A stretch of DNA of 64,000 nucleotides from an uncultured Pirellulaceae bacterium (GCA_938084685.1 CALKGE010000009.1:62001-126000), one strand, 5' to 3'; shown: positions 16,714-26,983, counted from the first letter of the stretch. Notes: generated by a model from the letters alone, not told the origin. Numbers and translations: made by a program.

Positions 16714-19700
16714 CTAGTCGATATATCGCCGAAGAACGACCGTTTTGTCGACATTGTGGTTCTCACCCGGCTCGAAGGCAGCTGGAATACTGCGATCGAT
16801 AATGTAGAAGGCTCGGTGCCGACGTACTTCTCCACGTGCAGCTCCCACTTCCTGTCCGAGTCGGAATCCGTCCGGATTGTTAGTTGATAGAGGAGTGGCA
16901 GAAACTTCGAAATATCCCATGGTGATCCAAACGCCGTATACGTTGGACCGACTCGTAACCAGATTATCCATCCGTTGGAGACTCTGGTATTTGAAGGAGG
17001 AATTCCGTTGAGCATTTCTGGCTGGATCACCATAGGCGGATGTGATCAATGCCTGCGTACCAGCCTGATTATCTCGCAGCATGGAGAGTTCTACATCGGT
17101 TCGTTCCAGTCCTTGCAAGGGAACAATGTCGCCACTGCCTGCAGGTCGTAATGGATTGGTAAAGAAGGATGGCATACTCGTATTGAAGGAGATGAGGTTG
17201 TTACCAGCAGCCCCATAACCACGTCGGGAATCGATCCAGTCTCTGTAGGATGGGCCAAGGTGCCCATTCATCAGTCCCAGATAGACAGCTGGGTCAAAGA
17301 CCGTATTGAAGTTTATTTTCCCGGGATCTCTGAAGTTCGAAATCTTATGGAATGGTGGATGTAACTCGTCCGTGCCATATCCCGATCCAAACATCAATGG
17401 GTTGAGATAAGTGTAGGCTCCGGAATAGGGACTAGGAGTATGCAGGTAATCGAAGATCCTCTGGAAGTTCGCCGTGTCGTCCCCGGACTCAAAGAAATTC
17501 AACAGATGGTTGTATTCTGTTAAGGCAGGGTCACCATTGGCAGGAATCGCGTAAGGATTACGTACACCACCCAGATTAAAGGAGTAATTGAACAGTAGCT
17601 GTGATGATCTGCGGTAGGGTACCTGCATCATTTCCAGGCTGGAGACGAAGGGACGATTGTTCCACTGTAACCAGGGGAAAGGATTTTGGTCTTGCGGAGT
17701 GCCATCGGGTCTGGGAGCTCCATAACTGCTGTTAAGGTATCCCAGAGTGGTTCTCAGACTATGCCTGAAAACTTGCGAGGCGTCATTACCTGCGGCGGCC
17801 GAGACGCCTGCTGGAACTGGGGTAGCAACATTTTCAACCTTCCAAAGATTGTTCACGTCAGCTGGCACGCCTCGTGCACGATCATAACGATCACGATCAC
17901 CACGTTGACGGGAATAGAACTGATAGGACCCGCCCGGTTCAATAGAATCGTCATTCGGGGAGTCTGGTTGCACGCCATTAAAAGCGGTGACATCCACATC
18001 CTTACTATCGATCGTACGGTAAGGGTTCGTAACAGGATGGTAGGGTTGCAGTGGGTTGGCAAGTCGTTGCAAGTGAACTCGGGCGAAATTCCTCGTCGTT
18101 CCGCGGACACTCAGAGCACGACGACTAAAGCCAATATTTCCGTTATTTCCGCCGATTCGATCAAAATCGTATCTGCTGTCCAGAGGTTCGTCCCGCGGGG
18201 GATTTAGTTCTAATTCTCCGTCCAGACCGATGGCAGCACCGGCTCGTTCTGGATATCCACCAATTGGCTCGGTAATCGTGAGCGACATGGGAGAAGCCGT
18301 GCCGCGATAGATATGCTGGTTGATTGGTAGACCGACGACCGGGATGGTGGCATTAATGTTGGTGTTCGTTATATCACCGTGTCCAGCCGGGTTAAGGTTG
18401 TTATGAAGACGCGCTTGAACAACGACATTCGGATCTGGAATTAATTCAATCCGACGGGTGTTACCGTAATCAAGTTGTCCCTGACCACCGCCGCTCTGAG
18501 CGTTAGTGCTACGGCCGATAAAGGTTGTATAGGTGTTGTTGTTCTGATAGTGTCCGCTGGACCCAACTACTGCGTATTGGCCACCGAGAAGAGGTCTGGG
18601 AGTTAGCGTTGTGTAGAACTGCTCATGGCCATTGCCTTGAGCCGCTCCCGTTGGAATTTCTGCTGCGAGTGGATTTCCGTTGTTTACCAGAACGTTATCC
18701 GTAAAGTAAATCGCTCGTTCGATAGCACGATAATCCTGGGCGGTTTGATACAGATCTGGATCGTCTAGCCGATCGTCAGTTCCGTTATTGGTTCGTACGT
18801 CCTTGACGACAATCAATCGGAACACGGGAGAACGATGTCCGTTATTGTTGGTCCGTAGCGTTGTCTGATTGAGTCGAATTCCGTTTGCAAAGTTTCCGGT
18901 GGTGACATCCCGATAGAATTCTGCTGGAGCCCAGGAACCGGAGGCTGGGGCTGCTGCATCGCTGGTTGGATTGAACCAGGGGTTGTAGAGTTCAAAGAAC
19001 GCTCCGCTTCTGGGTAACAACCGCTGATCATAGTCATTGTCACCATTGGTCAGGGTTTGCTGATCCCCGTTGTCATTGGCCAAGTCTTCCGAACGAACAT
19101 CATGGTGAACATTCGACTCGCTAATGAGCAGTTCCGGTCGTTCACAACCCCAGACCAGCGCTCGGTCCGAATGCGCATCATCGGCCGTACCGATAATTCC
19201 GTCGACGTCCCAACCGTTGAATGGATTCATGTCGAATTCAAAAGGTGTCATGATGACGTCGACATCACGAAAATCAACAGCATTGGCCGCCCATTGTGCG
19301 ATATTGAACTGTGTTTCATCAGGTACATTGTCACCGCTGTAATCTTCGATGTTGCCGTTATTGTTAAAGTCGATCAACGGTCGTTCATTTACCAGAAGTG
19401 TGAGTACGTACAGCTGGCGAGCGTAGTGGTAACGCGACAGAAAAGCATCGCCGTCCGGGACTGCTGGGCCCGAGATGCCATCGTTGTCGTGATCAACAAA
19501 GACGGGCGTGGCGTTGAAAATGTTGGGCCATAACCGTTCTGCCCCCGTGGACTCAATAAAGTTGTCAACTACTGCGTCACCGTTGTCATCGAGTCCATTT
19601 CCAAATGGACGATTGACGTCCATCTTCTGTCCATCAAATATGCCAATATCCAGCAGCGGTGATCTGGTATCATCGGAACCGGCAAATCCAGCTTCCAGAA

Positions 19701-22137
19701 TATCGTCTGGAACTCCGTTTCCATCGTCATCGGCTCCCTGCACTCCCCACGCCCCGTCAGGTCCTTTGGACCAGGACATGAGCAGATTGAGGGCGTATTC
19801 ACGAAGTACGGGAGTATAACCAGCAACCATGGCCTGTATCGCAGCATCCTGAGCCATCCTGGCTCGCAGCAACTGCACAGCATGACCTCCGTCGCCGTAG
19901 ACAACCGAACCTCGCAGATTATCCGGGATCTGAATGCTGGGGACAGGTGGATCGAAGCTGTCGGTGGTGACCGCTCGGCGGTTCGCTTCACTGGTACCAT
20001 TGAAAGCACTTGTCAGCTTGAACAGGCGCGAATGGCTTTCACGCAGGATGATGTCATCCGAGCCGACAGCTAACGCTTCACTGATGTCATTGATGATGCC
20101 GTTTTTATCATCATCTGCATCGTCGAAGCCATCACCGTCGTTGTCTCCCAAGGCACCGGTAGGCAGGTTATTGGGATCACCACGGCCCCAAAAGCCATCC
20201 GGTCCGGGGGAGGGTTGCAGAGGATTGTCGGTATCCTGGGATCGCAGGACTATTTCCAGTTCCTGTGGAGTGAAAATCTGATCGGTCGCTTTGGGCGAGA
20301 CCAGGTTCAATTCATACGGATTGTCAGCAATCGAATGGCGATATCCTGAGCCAGCAACGTAATTGCTCAAAGTGGACAGATTAGCTGCTGGTACTCCGCC
20401 AATTTCACTAACAGGATTACCCGCCGTGTTAATCCCTCGTCCTAACTCACCATGAATATCGATGATGGTCTGGAATGACGAGAATTGCTGGTCAATGTGG
20501 CTGATAGGATAGTCATGGAAAATGAAATAGGAGAATGGATCCAGGCCTGGGACCCCGACAGTCTGGTTACTGCCATAGCGACCATTTGCCTGATTGGGAA
20601 CTCCCACCATCAGCTGACGATACTGCGCCACATTGGGCAGGATGCTACCAAGGTTGATCTCGGCAGGTCCGAAACCTAGTCCTCGTGCAGCGACTCCAGT
20701 ATTGGCCGGACCCGCCGTAACGACAGTAGCGTTAGTGGCGGCCGCCAAATAGTGCATCTGGTTGCCCTGTGCATTGAGATTCAGACGGCCGTCCAGATCT
20801 GTACAGAGTATGGCAAACAGCGGTTTGTATTTTCGTCCCTGTTCATCGGTCTGAATCGGTAACCCCAGATCGATCCAGATACTGTCGGGTTTACCGTCTC
20901 CGTCACTGTCCACATCCCAGGGGAAGACGTCATTTGCTCCGAGCAGGGCCTGGAAATTATCATTGGATCCAGGCCAGAAGAGTTCTTCAAAATCCATGGG
21001 CTCGCCAGGATCCTGCGTACCATTGCCATTGGTGTCGATGTAGTCAGTAATTCCGTTGTTGTCATCATCCGTCCCTGCTGTTCCCGGCGCATCATCCACC
21101 AGGATCGCTGCTAATGACATTCCGGGGTTACTGCCAGAGAAATCAGGATTTTCCCATGGCGTGGGGCGCATGAGGATTCGTTGAAGTGTTTCCCGCCATG
21201 AACCGAGGGGGGAATTGGCCCGGTTGTTGACCCAGTAATTGAAAAGTGCTGGTCGGTGGAAGGATGGTAGCACATATTGCAGGCTACGATTGGTCGGATG
21301 ACTGACCAATGCCGCCATAGCCATATTCTGGTAGTCCGGAACATCATATCCTTCGTTCAGTCCACCTTGACGGTAATTGCGATATTCACTGCTGGGCTCA
21401 AGACTACGGTTCGGCAGAAGTGCTTGAGTGGTCAATTGGCCATATCTGGGGCCGCCGGCCAGATTGAGTCCTGCACCTGTTCCGGAAAAATCCCGTCCGT
21501 TGATGAGCAACGTCTTGCCAGTGAAACTTGCCGGGGCGATGGTGTTGGCAATGGTCTTGGGAAATAAAAGCCGGATGGTGTAGTTGAAGGTTGCGTTGGA
21601 GTTTGCTGGCACAATGTTTGGCGAGGACTTGATGATTCGACCACTGACGTTTTGCGCCACGCCATCCAGGAAGGTGACGACGCGGCCATTGAGTGCTCCC
21701 AGGCCTAACATCGCGAGCCCTCGGTTTGGCACAGGCGAGGCGACGGTCAGGGGAGTTGGCAGAACCTGCTGATCAACGACGATTCTCAATTCCAGAATTT
21801 GACGACCCGCCGGATATTGGTTGGTTGCTGGATCGAGGACAGCCTGCTGGATCTGTGCTCGGACACCGAAGTGCCCATATTTGTCCTGGAGCACGCTGTG
21901 CCCTTTTGCGGCAGAGCCTGCGAGTTCGGTGTCGCGTACCAGTTGGTACATGGCGCTATCCAGATGCTTCTGTGGCGAGACTCTCAGTTGCCGGGATTGA
22001 GCACCACTGATAGCGGCGCGTTTAAAGTGCCCGGTGACGACGACATAGGTAACACCGATAAGCATGAACATCGTCAGCAGGCTGATAATCGCCAGCAGGA
22101 TGATCCCTTTACGTTGTCGTTGATAGCGGTTTGCCAT
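16714..22137 (-). CDS. giant GspK-like minor pseudopilin with calcium-loop-like motifs
   Basis: An 1807-residue protein, several times the usual GspK size (about 300-350). The N-terminus 'MANRYQRQRKG' then 'IILLAIISLLTMFMLIGVTYVVV' is a class III prepilin signal. Position +5 is Ala rather than Glu, as in GspK tip pseudopilins. The exported part holds many Asp/Asn-rich DxDxDG-like loops, for example 'DVDSDGDGKPDS', 'DNDGDGFDDADDDKNG' and 'DDDGNGVPDD', which probably bind calcium. Late regions are rich in Asn, Gly and Tyr. The start at 22137 is set by AAAGGA 7 nt upstream; an in-frame start at 22167 is less likely. The gene follows the GspI-like gene by 86 bp. I infer that it sits at the pseudopilus tip and that the added mass is displayed outside the inner membrane. 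Confidence 0.8.
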   Translation of the reverse strand: MANRYQRQRKGIILLAIISLLTMFMLIGVTYVVVTGHFKRAAISGAQSRQLRVSPQKHLDSAMYQLVRDTELAGSAAKGHSVLQDKYGHFGVRAQIQQAVLDPATNQYPAGRQILELRIVVDQQVLPTPLTVASPVPNRGLAMLGLGALNGRVVTFLDGVAQNVSGRIIKSSPNIVPANSNATFNYTIRLLFPKTIANTIAPASFTGKTLLINGRDFSGTGAGLNLAGGPRYGQLTTQALLPNRSLEPSSEYRNYRQGGLNEGYDVPDYQNMAMAALVSHPTNRSLQYVLPSFHRPALFNYWVNNRANSPLGSWRETLQRILMRPTPWENPDFSGSNPGMSLAAILVDDAPGTAGTDDDNNGITDYIDTNGNGTQDPGEPMDFEELFWPGSNDNFQALLGANDVFPWDVDSDGDGKPDSIWIDLGLPIQTDEQGRKYKPLFAILCTDLDGRLNLNAQGNQMHYLAAATNATVVTAGPANTGVAARGLGFGPAEINLGSILPNVAQYRQLMVGVPNQANGRYGSNQTVGVPGLDPFSYFIFHDYPISHIDQQFSSFQTIIDIHGELGRGINTAGNPVSEIGGVPAANLSTLSNYVAGSGYRHSIADNPYELNLVSPKATDQIFTPQELEIVLRSQDTDNPLQPSPGPDGFWGRGDPNNLPTGALGDNDGDGFDDADDDKNGIINDISEALAVGSDDIILRESHSRLFKLTSAFNGTSEANRRAVTTDSFDPPVPSIQIPDNLRGSVVYGDGGHAVQLLRARMAQDAAIQAMVAGYTPVLREYALNLLMSWSKGPDGAWGVQGADDDGNGVPDDILEAGFAGSDDTRSPLLDIGIFDGQKMDVNRPFGNGLDDNGDAVVDNFIESTGAERLWPNIFNATPVFVDHDNDGISGPAVPDGDAFLSRYHYARQLYVLTLLVNERPLIDFNNNGNIEDYSGDNVPDETQFNIAQWAANAVDFRDVDVIMTPFEFDMNPFNGWDVDGIIGTADDAHSDRALVWGCERPELLISESNVHHDVRSEDLANDNGDQQTLTNGDNDYDQRLLPRSGAFFELYNPWFNPTSDAAAPASGSWAPAEFYRDVTTGNFANGIRLNQTTLRTNNNGHRSPVFRLIVVKDVRTNNGTDDRLDDPDLYQTAQDYRAIERAIYFTDNVLVNNGNPLAAEIPTGAAQGNGHEQFYTTLTPRPLLGGQYAVVGSSGHYQNNNTYTTFIGRSTNAQSGGGQGQLDYGNTRRIELIPDPNVVVQARLHNNLNPAGHGDITNTNINATIPVVGLPINQHIYRGTASPMSLTITEPIGGYPERAGAAIGLDGELELNPPRDEPLDSRYDFDRIGGNNGNIGFSRRALSVRGTTRNFARVHLQRLANPLQPYHPVTNPYRTIDSKDVDVTAFNGVQPDSPNDDSIEPGGSYQFYSRQRGDRDRYDRARGVPADVNNLWKVENVATPVPAGVSAAAGNDASQVFRHSLRTTLGYLNSSYGAPRPDGTPQDQNPFPWLQWNNRPFVSSLEMMQVPYRRSSQLLFNYSFNLGGVRNPYAIPANGDPALTEYNHLLNFFESGDDTANFQRIFDYLHTPSPYSGAYTYLNPLMFGSGYGTDELHPPFHKISNFRDPGKINFNTVFDPAVYLGLMNGHLGPSYRDWIDSRRGYGAAGNNLISFNTSMPSFFTNPLRPAGSGDIVPLQGLERTDVELSMLRDNQAGTQALITSAYGDPARNAQRNSSFKYQSLQRMDNLVTSRSNVYGVWITMGYFEVSATPLSTNNPDGFRLGQEVGAARGEVRRHRAFYIIDRSIPAAFEPGENHNVDKTVVLRRYID

Positions 22138-22144
22138 ATTGGAG

Positions 22145-22150
22145 TCCTTT
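22145..22150 (-). promoter_or_regulatory. ribosome binding site of the GspK-like gene
   Basis: The minus strand reads AAAGGA with 7 nt to the ATG at 22137. This supports the shorter start, which places the prepilin signal at residues 1-11. Confidence 0.65.
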
Positions 22151-22223
22151 AAGAGTTGCCGGTGCAAACATCACCGCAATTTCTATTGGTCACGCCCCTG
22201 TATCGTGAATTGTATGTTGGTGC

Positions 22224-23492
22224 CTAATAAAGTGAAGTTGTTTCCATGCGGATCGTCTTCTCAAAAACGCCAATCACATGGGGTACGAATGTGGCATGTG
22301 TTTTAAATTGGGGCGGTGTATTGGCTGTCGGCAGCCACTCGGCCCGATTCCAGTCCGGTCCCTGCAGTGTTGCATCACGATAGTAGGAACCAGGCGCCGC
22401 AGTTTGTACTTCATCGTCGACATAACTCACTTTGTACCAGCGAAATTGCGGACCTAATGTCGAGAGTGCTGACAGCATCACCCAGTCGCCATTATTCAGG
22501 TCGAGCGCTTCGACGCTGCCACTGTGCAGGCGAACTTCACCTCCCCCAAAACCGTTACCTCTCAGCGTAACCTCCAGCATCCGTTCCTGATCTTCAAGAG
22601 TCGCAGCGTTGTAGTTGATCACACGATTGTGAAACACGACGATAGAAATCAGGTACTGGTCTGTTCGATCACGTCCTGCTGGCCTGCCGGAGGCATCCAC
22701 CATAAAAGTACGATCCGGTGTGACCGTCACCATCCAGCTGAATTCTGTAGCACCGAGTCGGGCCATATCTCCGAAGCCGATCCGCCTTACGAACGCCTCG
22801 TCAGCCTCGTCCACGAACCCATCGTGATCGTTGTCGATTCCATCGGAAGCTCGAGCAGATGGTGATGTCGATAGCAGCCGGTCTTCAAACCAAACCTGTC
22901 GAGGAAGCTCTGTTGGAGAATCTGATTCGCGCAGGGCCAGGTTGTCCTTGGCGGTGAACAGCTCCTGAGCCTGCAGCTCATTCATAATCCGTGCTACTCC
23001 CGCTCCAAAGGTATTTGGATCATAAAACGTGGGGTCATTAAAAATCCCCTGAGCGTTGGCAATCGTGACACGAGGCATGACGGCCACCTGATTTGGGTTG
23101 CCTGCTGGTATGGTGACGCCAGGGAAAAAGCGGATCTGTTGCAGATTAGTTGGGGTGAGTTGCTGTGGGAATCTACTAAAGTTGACCACCTGCTGAGAGA
23201 TGAAATAAGGGTCGATACAGTACGATTCTACGGTGCTGAAATTGACAAACGTCGCGTTGTTTGTATCGAACGTCAACAGATTGTCCTGTTGACGCATATG
23301 CCGCATATCAAATTCCTCGATCGCATTCAGCCCCAGATTGCTCATGCCATCGGCTTGGAGTCCCTGAGTTAATTGCGTACCTGCAACGATGATCAAGCCA
23401 GCGATTCCCATCAGGCCTACCATAATAATGCCGATCGCAAAGAGCACTTCGATAATGGTGACCCCAGATTGTTTTCGGTAAACAGCTTTCAT
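22224..23492 (-). CDS. GspI/PilV-like pseudopilin
   Basis: A 422-residue pseudopilin. The prepilin peptidase site is 'MKAVYRKQSG' followed by 'VTIIEVLFAIGIIMVGLMGIAGLIIVAGTQ', with Glu at +5. The '..EVLFAI.I...G...' spacing is that of GspI/PilV minor pilins. It is longer than typical GspI (about 130 residues). An EF-hand-like loop 'DGIDNDHDGFVDEADEAF' lies in the middle (about residue 215-232). The gene begins 2 nt after the stop of the GspH-like gene, so the two are translationally coupled. It probably forms a tip complex with the GspJ- and GspK-like proteins. Confidence 0.82.
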   Translation of the reverse strand: MKAVYRKQSGVTIIEVLFAIGIIMVGLMGIAGLIIVAGTQLTQGLQADGMSNLGLNAIEEFDMRHMRQQDNLLTFDTNNATFVNFSTVESYCIDPYFISQQVVNFSRFPQQLTPTNLQQIRFFPGVTIPAGNPNQVAVMPRVTIANAQGIFNDPTFYDPNTFGAGVARIMNELQAQELFTAKDNLALRESDSPTELPRQVWFEDRLLSTSPSARASDGIDNDHDGFVDEADEAFVRRIGFGDMARLGATEFSWMVTVTPDRTFMVDASGRPAGRDRTDQYLISIVVFHNRVINYNAATLEDQERMLEVTLRGNGFGGGEVRLHSGSVEALDLNNGDWVMLSALSTLGPQFRWYKVSYVDDEVQTAAPGSYYRDATLQGPDWNRAEWLPTANTPPQFKTHATFVPHVIGVFEKTIRMETTSLY

Positions 23493-23494
23493 GA

Positions 23495-24601
23495 CTAATT
23501 ACCCTCCAGTCCGGTTCCAGTTCGAACCAGCAGACGAGAAAAACTGATTTTATCTGCCAGTGTCAGGTTACCCGGATTGGGAGCCGTACGAACCCAGTTA
23601 TTGATGTTGTCCAATGTTTCCGACGTGATGCTTCCAGTTCGATGGTTGATCGAAACCCAGCGGTTGGCGGTATTCATCAAGTTGGCAGTTTCGGTTTCCG
23701 TGTCGAGCAATGGGGTGGTTGGAAACACCTGTTCCTGACGGCCTACCAGAAAGTGAATCCATCCCAACGGGCGATCGACTACTCCGTCAAAATAGACATC
23801 CCCTACACTACCGTCTGGCTGAAACATGACAACGACTGGGCGTTGAGCGGCAGCCAGTGTCGAGTTGAATTCGTATCCGCCGGGACCCATACCAGATACA
23901 CTCAGATCAATAACAGCTCCCTGAGGCAATCGTAATGGAGCGACAAAGGATCGTACTGGTCGTCGATGAACCGTATAGGGAACACCAGAACCATCCGGTA
24001 GCGCAGCTTTGGGAATTTGGCCACCGGTGACGACTGTGTCGAGCAACAGGACATACTCGGCCGCTCCCGGAACGGAAGGTGTTGCCAACCGAATCGCCTC
24101 GTGAAATGCTCCACGATGATCCAGCTGGATTTTGAACCGCTCTCCAGGGCGTATCAGTGGATTGTTAGGATTCCGTAGAGAACTGGCCGGAGGGAAGTTG
24201 ATTATCCAGTCGGAACCGTTGGTGGTAATTCTCACTCGGGAATCCCTCAGGTCACCGGAATAGGGCCGGGGCACTTCAGCCTGATAGATACTGACCGCAT
24301 AATTCGCTCCGACAGGTAGCACAGGATTCAACGCTGCGTTGGCTCCGACAATGGGCGCTGGCGCTTCCTTACTGAATCTTTCAATCCAGACACCGACGGG
24401 GCGCCCGAGTTGTTGTGCCCTGGATTGAGCAGCTCCGATAAAGGCTTGCAGCTGCCGTTCGCTTTCGACGACACTACGATTACGGTACTGATACTTCACC
24501 GAAGGTACCATGATTGCGGCGAGAAAAGTGATAATGGAAATGACCACCAGGATCTCAACCAGTGTCATCCCTTGAAGGCGACGGTGTGAATGACGGTGCA
24601 T
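23495..24601 (-). CDS. GspH/FimT-like pseudopilin
   Basis: A 368-residue pseudopilin. The leader 'MHRHSHRRLQG' precedes 'MTLVEILVVISIITFLAAIMVPSVKYQYR', with Glu at +5. The following 'VVESERQLQAFIGAAQSRAQQLGRPVGVWIE' matches GspH/FimT minor pilins, in which a helix is followed by a beta-rich domain. No acidic calcium-type loops are seen. Its ATG overlaps the stop of the GspJ-like gene (TAATG), and the GspI-like gene starts 2 nt after its own stop. The H call rests on the N-terminal segment and gene order, so an alternative minor-pilin class is possible. Confidence 0.8.
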   Translation of the reverse strand: MHRHSHRRLQGMTLVEILVVISIITFLAAIMVPSVKYQYRNRSVVESERQLQAFIGAAQSRAQQLGRPVGVWIERFSKEAPAPIVGANAALNPVLPVGANYAVSIYQAEVPRPYSGDLRDSRVRITTNGSDWIINFPPASSLRNPNNPLIRPGERFKIQLDHRGAFHEAIRLATPSVPGAAEYVLLLDTVVTGGQIPKAALPDGSGVPYTVHRRPVRSFVAPLRLPQGAVIDLSVSGMGPGGYEFNSTLAAAQRPVVVMFQPDGSVGDVYFDGVVDRPLGWIHFLVGRQEQVFPTTPLLDTETETANLMNTANRWVSINHRTGSITSETLDNINNWVRTAPNPGNLTLADKISFSRLLVRTGTGLEGN

Positions 24602-25770
24602 TAGGGAGCCTCCTCGATGTCATGATTGGAGATGTTGTCCAGAATGCCCTTATGAATGAACGCTCCGTACTGCTGCTGATATCCATCCGCATTTGTATCG
24701 GCATGGAAGTGATACGGATCGTATGGGTAAGGAATGGTTGCTGGAGGGCCATTGGGATTGGCCATCGTTGTCGATCGATAACTGAATCCGGGAGTTCCGG
24801 GGTTGATTCCCAGTCCATACATGCCGAATTCGTTATCAGGTCCTGCTGAGCATATAAGAGGATAGAGGTGGAAGGGATCATTGCTGGGAAGATTATCGTA
24901 GTGCCGAAGATCTGCTCCACCGACATCCGTCCAATCAGGTTCATCAGCCGGGTCGACTCCCTGAATACCAGAGAATCCACGGTAGTCATCGTTATTACCC
25001 ATACCGAATTCCAGAGCATTATCCACGATGCCATCGTTGTTGTCGTCTACATTGGGAGCTCCCCAAGCGAAGTCCAGCCCTGGGCGAGCTGAGAACCCGG
25101 GTGCCCAACGCAAAAAACCAAGCGGGTTACCGAAGGGATCCAGTACTTCCAGCATTCCGTCACCGTCCGTGTCACCAATTTCCGAGGGGAAGAGGAAGTC
25201 CAGGGCATTGGCTTCCTGGTCCTGCATGATTGAGAGGATCAGGTAAAGACATTCTGCGCCCTGATGATCCTCGGTCCAGGTGTTACCTCGGCTGGCATTC
25301 AGCAGTGCTTTGCGACGGAAGGCGTTGGTGCTGCTGGGCGTCATCATGGAATACTGGGTATTGGTCGTCGGGTCATTAAAGATGTAGTTAACATCGGTAA
25401 CGTCCGTGATTCGATCGGGCAATTCCATCCGCATCAGTTCACGACGGCAAATCATGATCTGAGTCTTGCGAAACGCCACCTGGCCGGGGGATGGATCGGG
25501 TCCCATACTGGGAAACTGGATGGGCAGCGGTTTATTGATCAGCTCGTTAAACCGGGTCAACAGGAGCTCATCGATCTTTCTGACCTGATGTTCACAACGG
25601 CGGACGTCTGCCTGCCGCCTCAGTGTGGTGTGTCCGACGACCAGAATCGAAGAGAGCATTGCCACAATGGAGATAGAGACCAGCAATTCAATCAGCGTAA
25701 ACCCGCGTTGCGGAAGATACCTGTGTGATTTGAGTGTCGAAAAGTTACTAGCTTGAAGTTCTCTGTTCAT
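24601..25770 (-). CDS. GspJ-like pseudopilin
   Basis: A 389-residue protein with a prepilin signal after a longer lead: 'RYLPQRG' then 'FTLIELLVSISIVAMLSSILVVGHTTLRRQ', with Glu at +5. The exported domain holds acidic loops 'DTDGDGMLEVLDPFG', 'DDNNDGIVDN' and 'DTNADGYQQQYG'. GspJ is my best class by operon position between the GspG- and GspH-like genes; the sequence is too divergent to be sure. I take the ATG at 25770; a TTG at 25785 in frame would add five residues. It is coupled to the GspH-like gene by a one-base stop/start overlap. Confidence 0.78.
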   Translation of the reverse strand: MNRELQASNFSTLKSHRYLPQRGFTLIELLVSISIVAMLSSILVVGHTTLRRQADVRRCEHQVRKIDELLLTRFNELINKPLPIQFPSMGPDPSPGQVAFRKTQIMICRRELMRMELPDRITDVTDVNYIFNDPTTNTQYSMMTPSSTNAFRRKALLNASRGNTWTEDHQGAECLYLILSIMQDQEANALDFLFPSEIGDTDGDGMLEVLDPFGNPLGFLRWAPGFSARPGLDFAWGAPNVDDNNDGIVDNALEFGMGNNDDYRGFSGIQGVDPADEPDWTDVGGADLRHYDNLPSNDPFHLYPLICSAGPDNEFGMYGLGINPGTPGFSYRSTTMANPNGPPATIPYPYDPYHFHADTNADGYQQQYGAFIHKGILDNISNHDIEEAP

Positions 25771-25835
25771 ATGTTTTTCAGGCAAAGCTTGCTGTTGCCT
25801 TCAATCCAGATGCCCCTGGATATTTATCGGTTTAT

Positions 25836-26846
25836 TTACTGTCCACCTTCCAGCGTACTCTGACTAAAGCTGGTGATATTAGACTCATCCCCTTCGCTAA
25901 ATAGCTTGTTACTGGGGTACTGCTTGTACTGTGGGTTGCCGTTACTGTCTAACAGGGGCAGCGGATCACCCAGATTGTTATCTGTGCCGGCACAGATCAA
26001 TTGAAATGTTCTTTCTCCATGCCATCTGTAGGGAAAGACATCCTCGGCAGTCGATTGTCGCTGCTGGTCACTTCGATAGGCTCGCACGTAACCACTATTC
26101 ATTCCGCCCTGTGCAAAGCTGCTGCCGACTGGAGGGTACTGTGCCGGTGGAACAAGCCTTTGGTTAAAACTGTAGATTGGTCGCGGCATGTATGTTCGAT
26201 GGTCCAGGTAAACAAACGGCGTGTCAGATGCTGAGGGGATATATGCTGGGAAGATATCGTTGTTACTGGGCGGCTGACCGAACAGATTTTCTTCATCGCT
26301 CGACAACGGGATCAGTATGGGATTAGCTGGCGTGCCCAGGTTGATCGTGGTGGTACTTTGCGTCAGTTTTCCTGCCGCAAAATCAAAGAGAGCATTCCTT
26401 CTAACAGGTGACAGCGGACCACCTTCTCCGGTAAACGGGAACCGTGGATCATCGCTGAATCCACCCAGGAAAAAGACGAGTGCTTCGGCTGGATCAATGA
26501 TCGTTCTTCCGGTGGAATTTCCATTGCCATCTTTGAGGTCAATCAGGTTGATCAGGTTGGTAAGTTCAGCCGGAGCGATCCGTGGGAAGGCAACCTGAAT
26601 GTGACGTTGAAAGACAACAATGTTGGATCCATCGGGAGGGTAGTCCCCATAGGTTGTCTTGTATTCTTCGATAGCCTCAGCGAGCCCTTTAATTTCCAGT
26701 GCCATGCCAGCTTCCTGCGATGCTTTGCGTATTGCTCCCAACGTCGGGAGAAGGATCGCAGCCAGAATGCCCATGATGGCAATCACAATTAGCATTTCGA
26801 TCAGCGTTACGCCGTGTCGCTGGTGCCGAGTGAGATTTCGCTTCAT
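25836..26846 (-). CDS. GspG-like major pseudopilin
   Basis: A 336-residue protein with a canonical class III signal: 'MKRNLTRHQRHG' followed by 'VTLIEMLIVIAIMGILAAILLPTLGAIRKAS', with Glu at +5 and the Pro of major pilins. The amphipathic helix continues 'ALEIKGLAEAIEEYKTTYGDYPPDGS', the GspG 'Y...YP' pattern. The globular part is longer than in enteric GspG (about 140 residues). GGAG lies 7 nt before the ATG. A 137-bp gap separates it from the GspF-like gene, which leaves room for its own promoter, as expected for the most abundant subunit. Confidence 0.85.
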   Translation of the reverse strand: MKRNLTRHQRHGVTLIEMLIVIAIMGILAAILLPTLGAIRKASQEAGMALEIKGLAEAIEEYKTTYGDYPPDGSNIVVFQRHIQVAFPRIAPAELTNLINLIDLKDGNGNSTGRTIIDPAEALVFFLGGFSDDPRFPFTGEGGPLSPVRRNALFDFAAGKLTQSTTTINLGTPANPILIPLSSDEENLFGQPPSNNDIFPAYIPSASDTPFVYLDHRTYMPRPIYSFNQRLVPPAQYPPVGSSFAQGGMNSGYVRAYRSDQQRQSTAEDVFPYRWHGERTFQLICAGTDNNLGDPLPLLDSNGNPQYKQYPSNKLFSEGDESNITSFSQSTLEGGQ

Positions 26847-26983
26847 TTGGGTACTCCGTTTAGCTAAGACGTTACCATGTTCCCCATAGTAACTATTATT
26901 CGCTTCTTAAATTGAAAAGTAACTCTATTTCCCAAGTAAACTGGGCAAAATGACCAGCCTGATTGGTGAATAAAAATGTTTGT

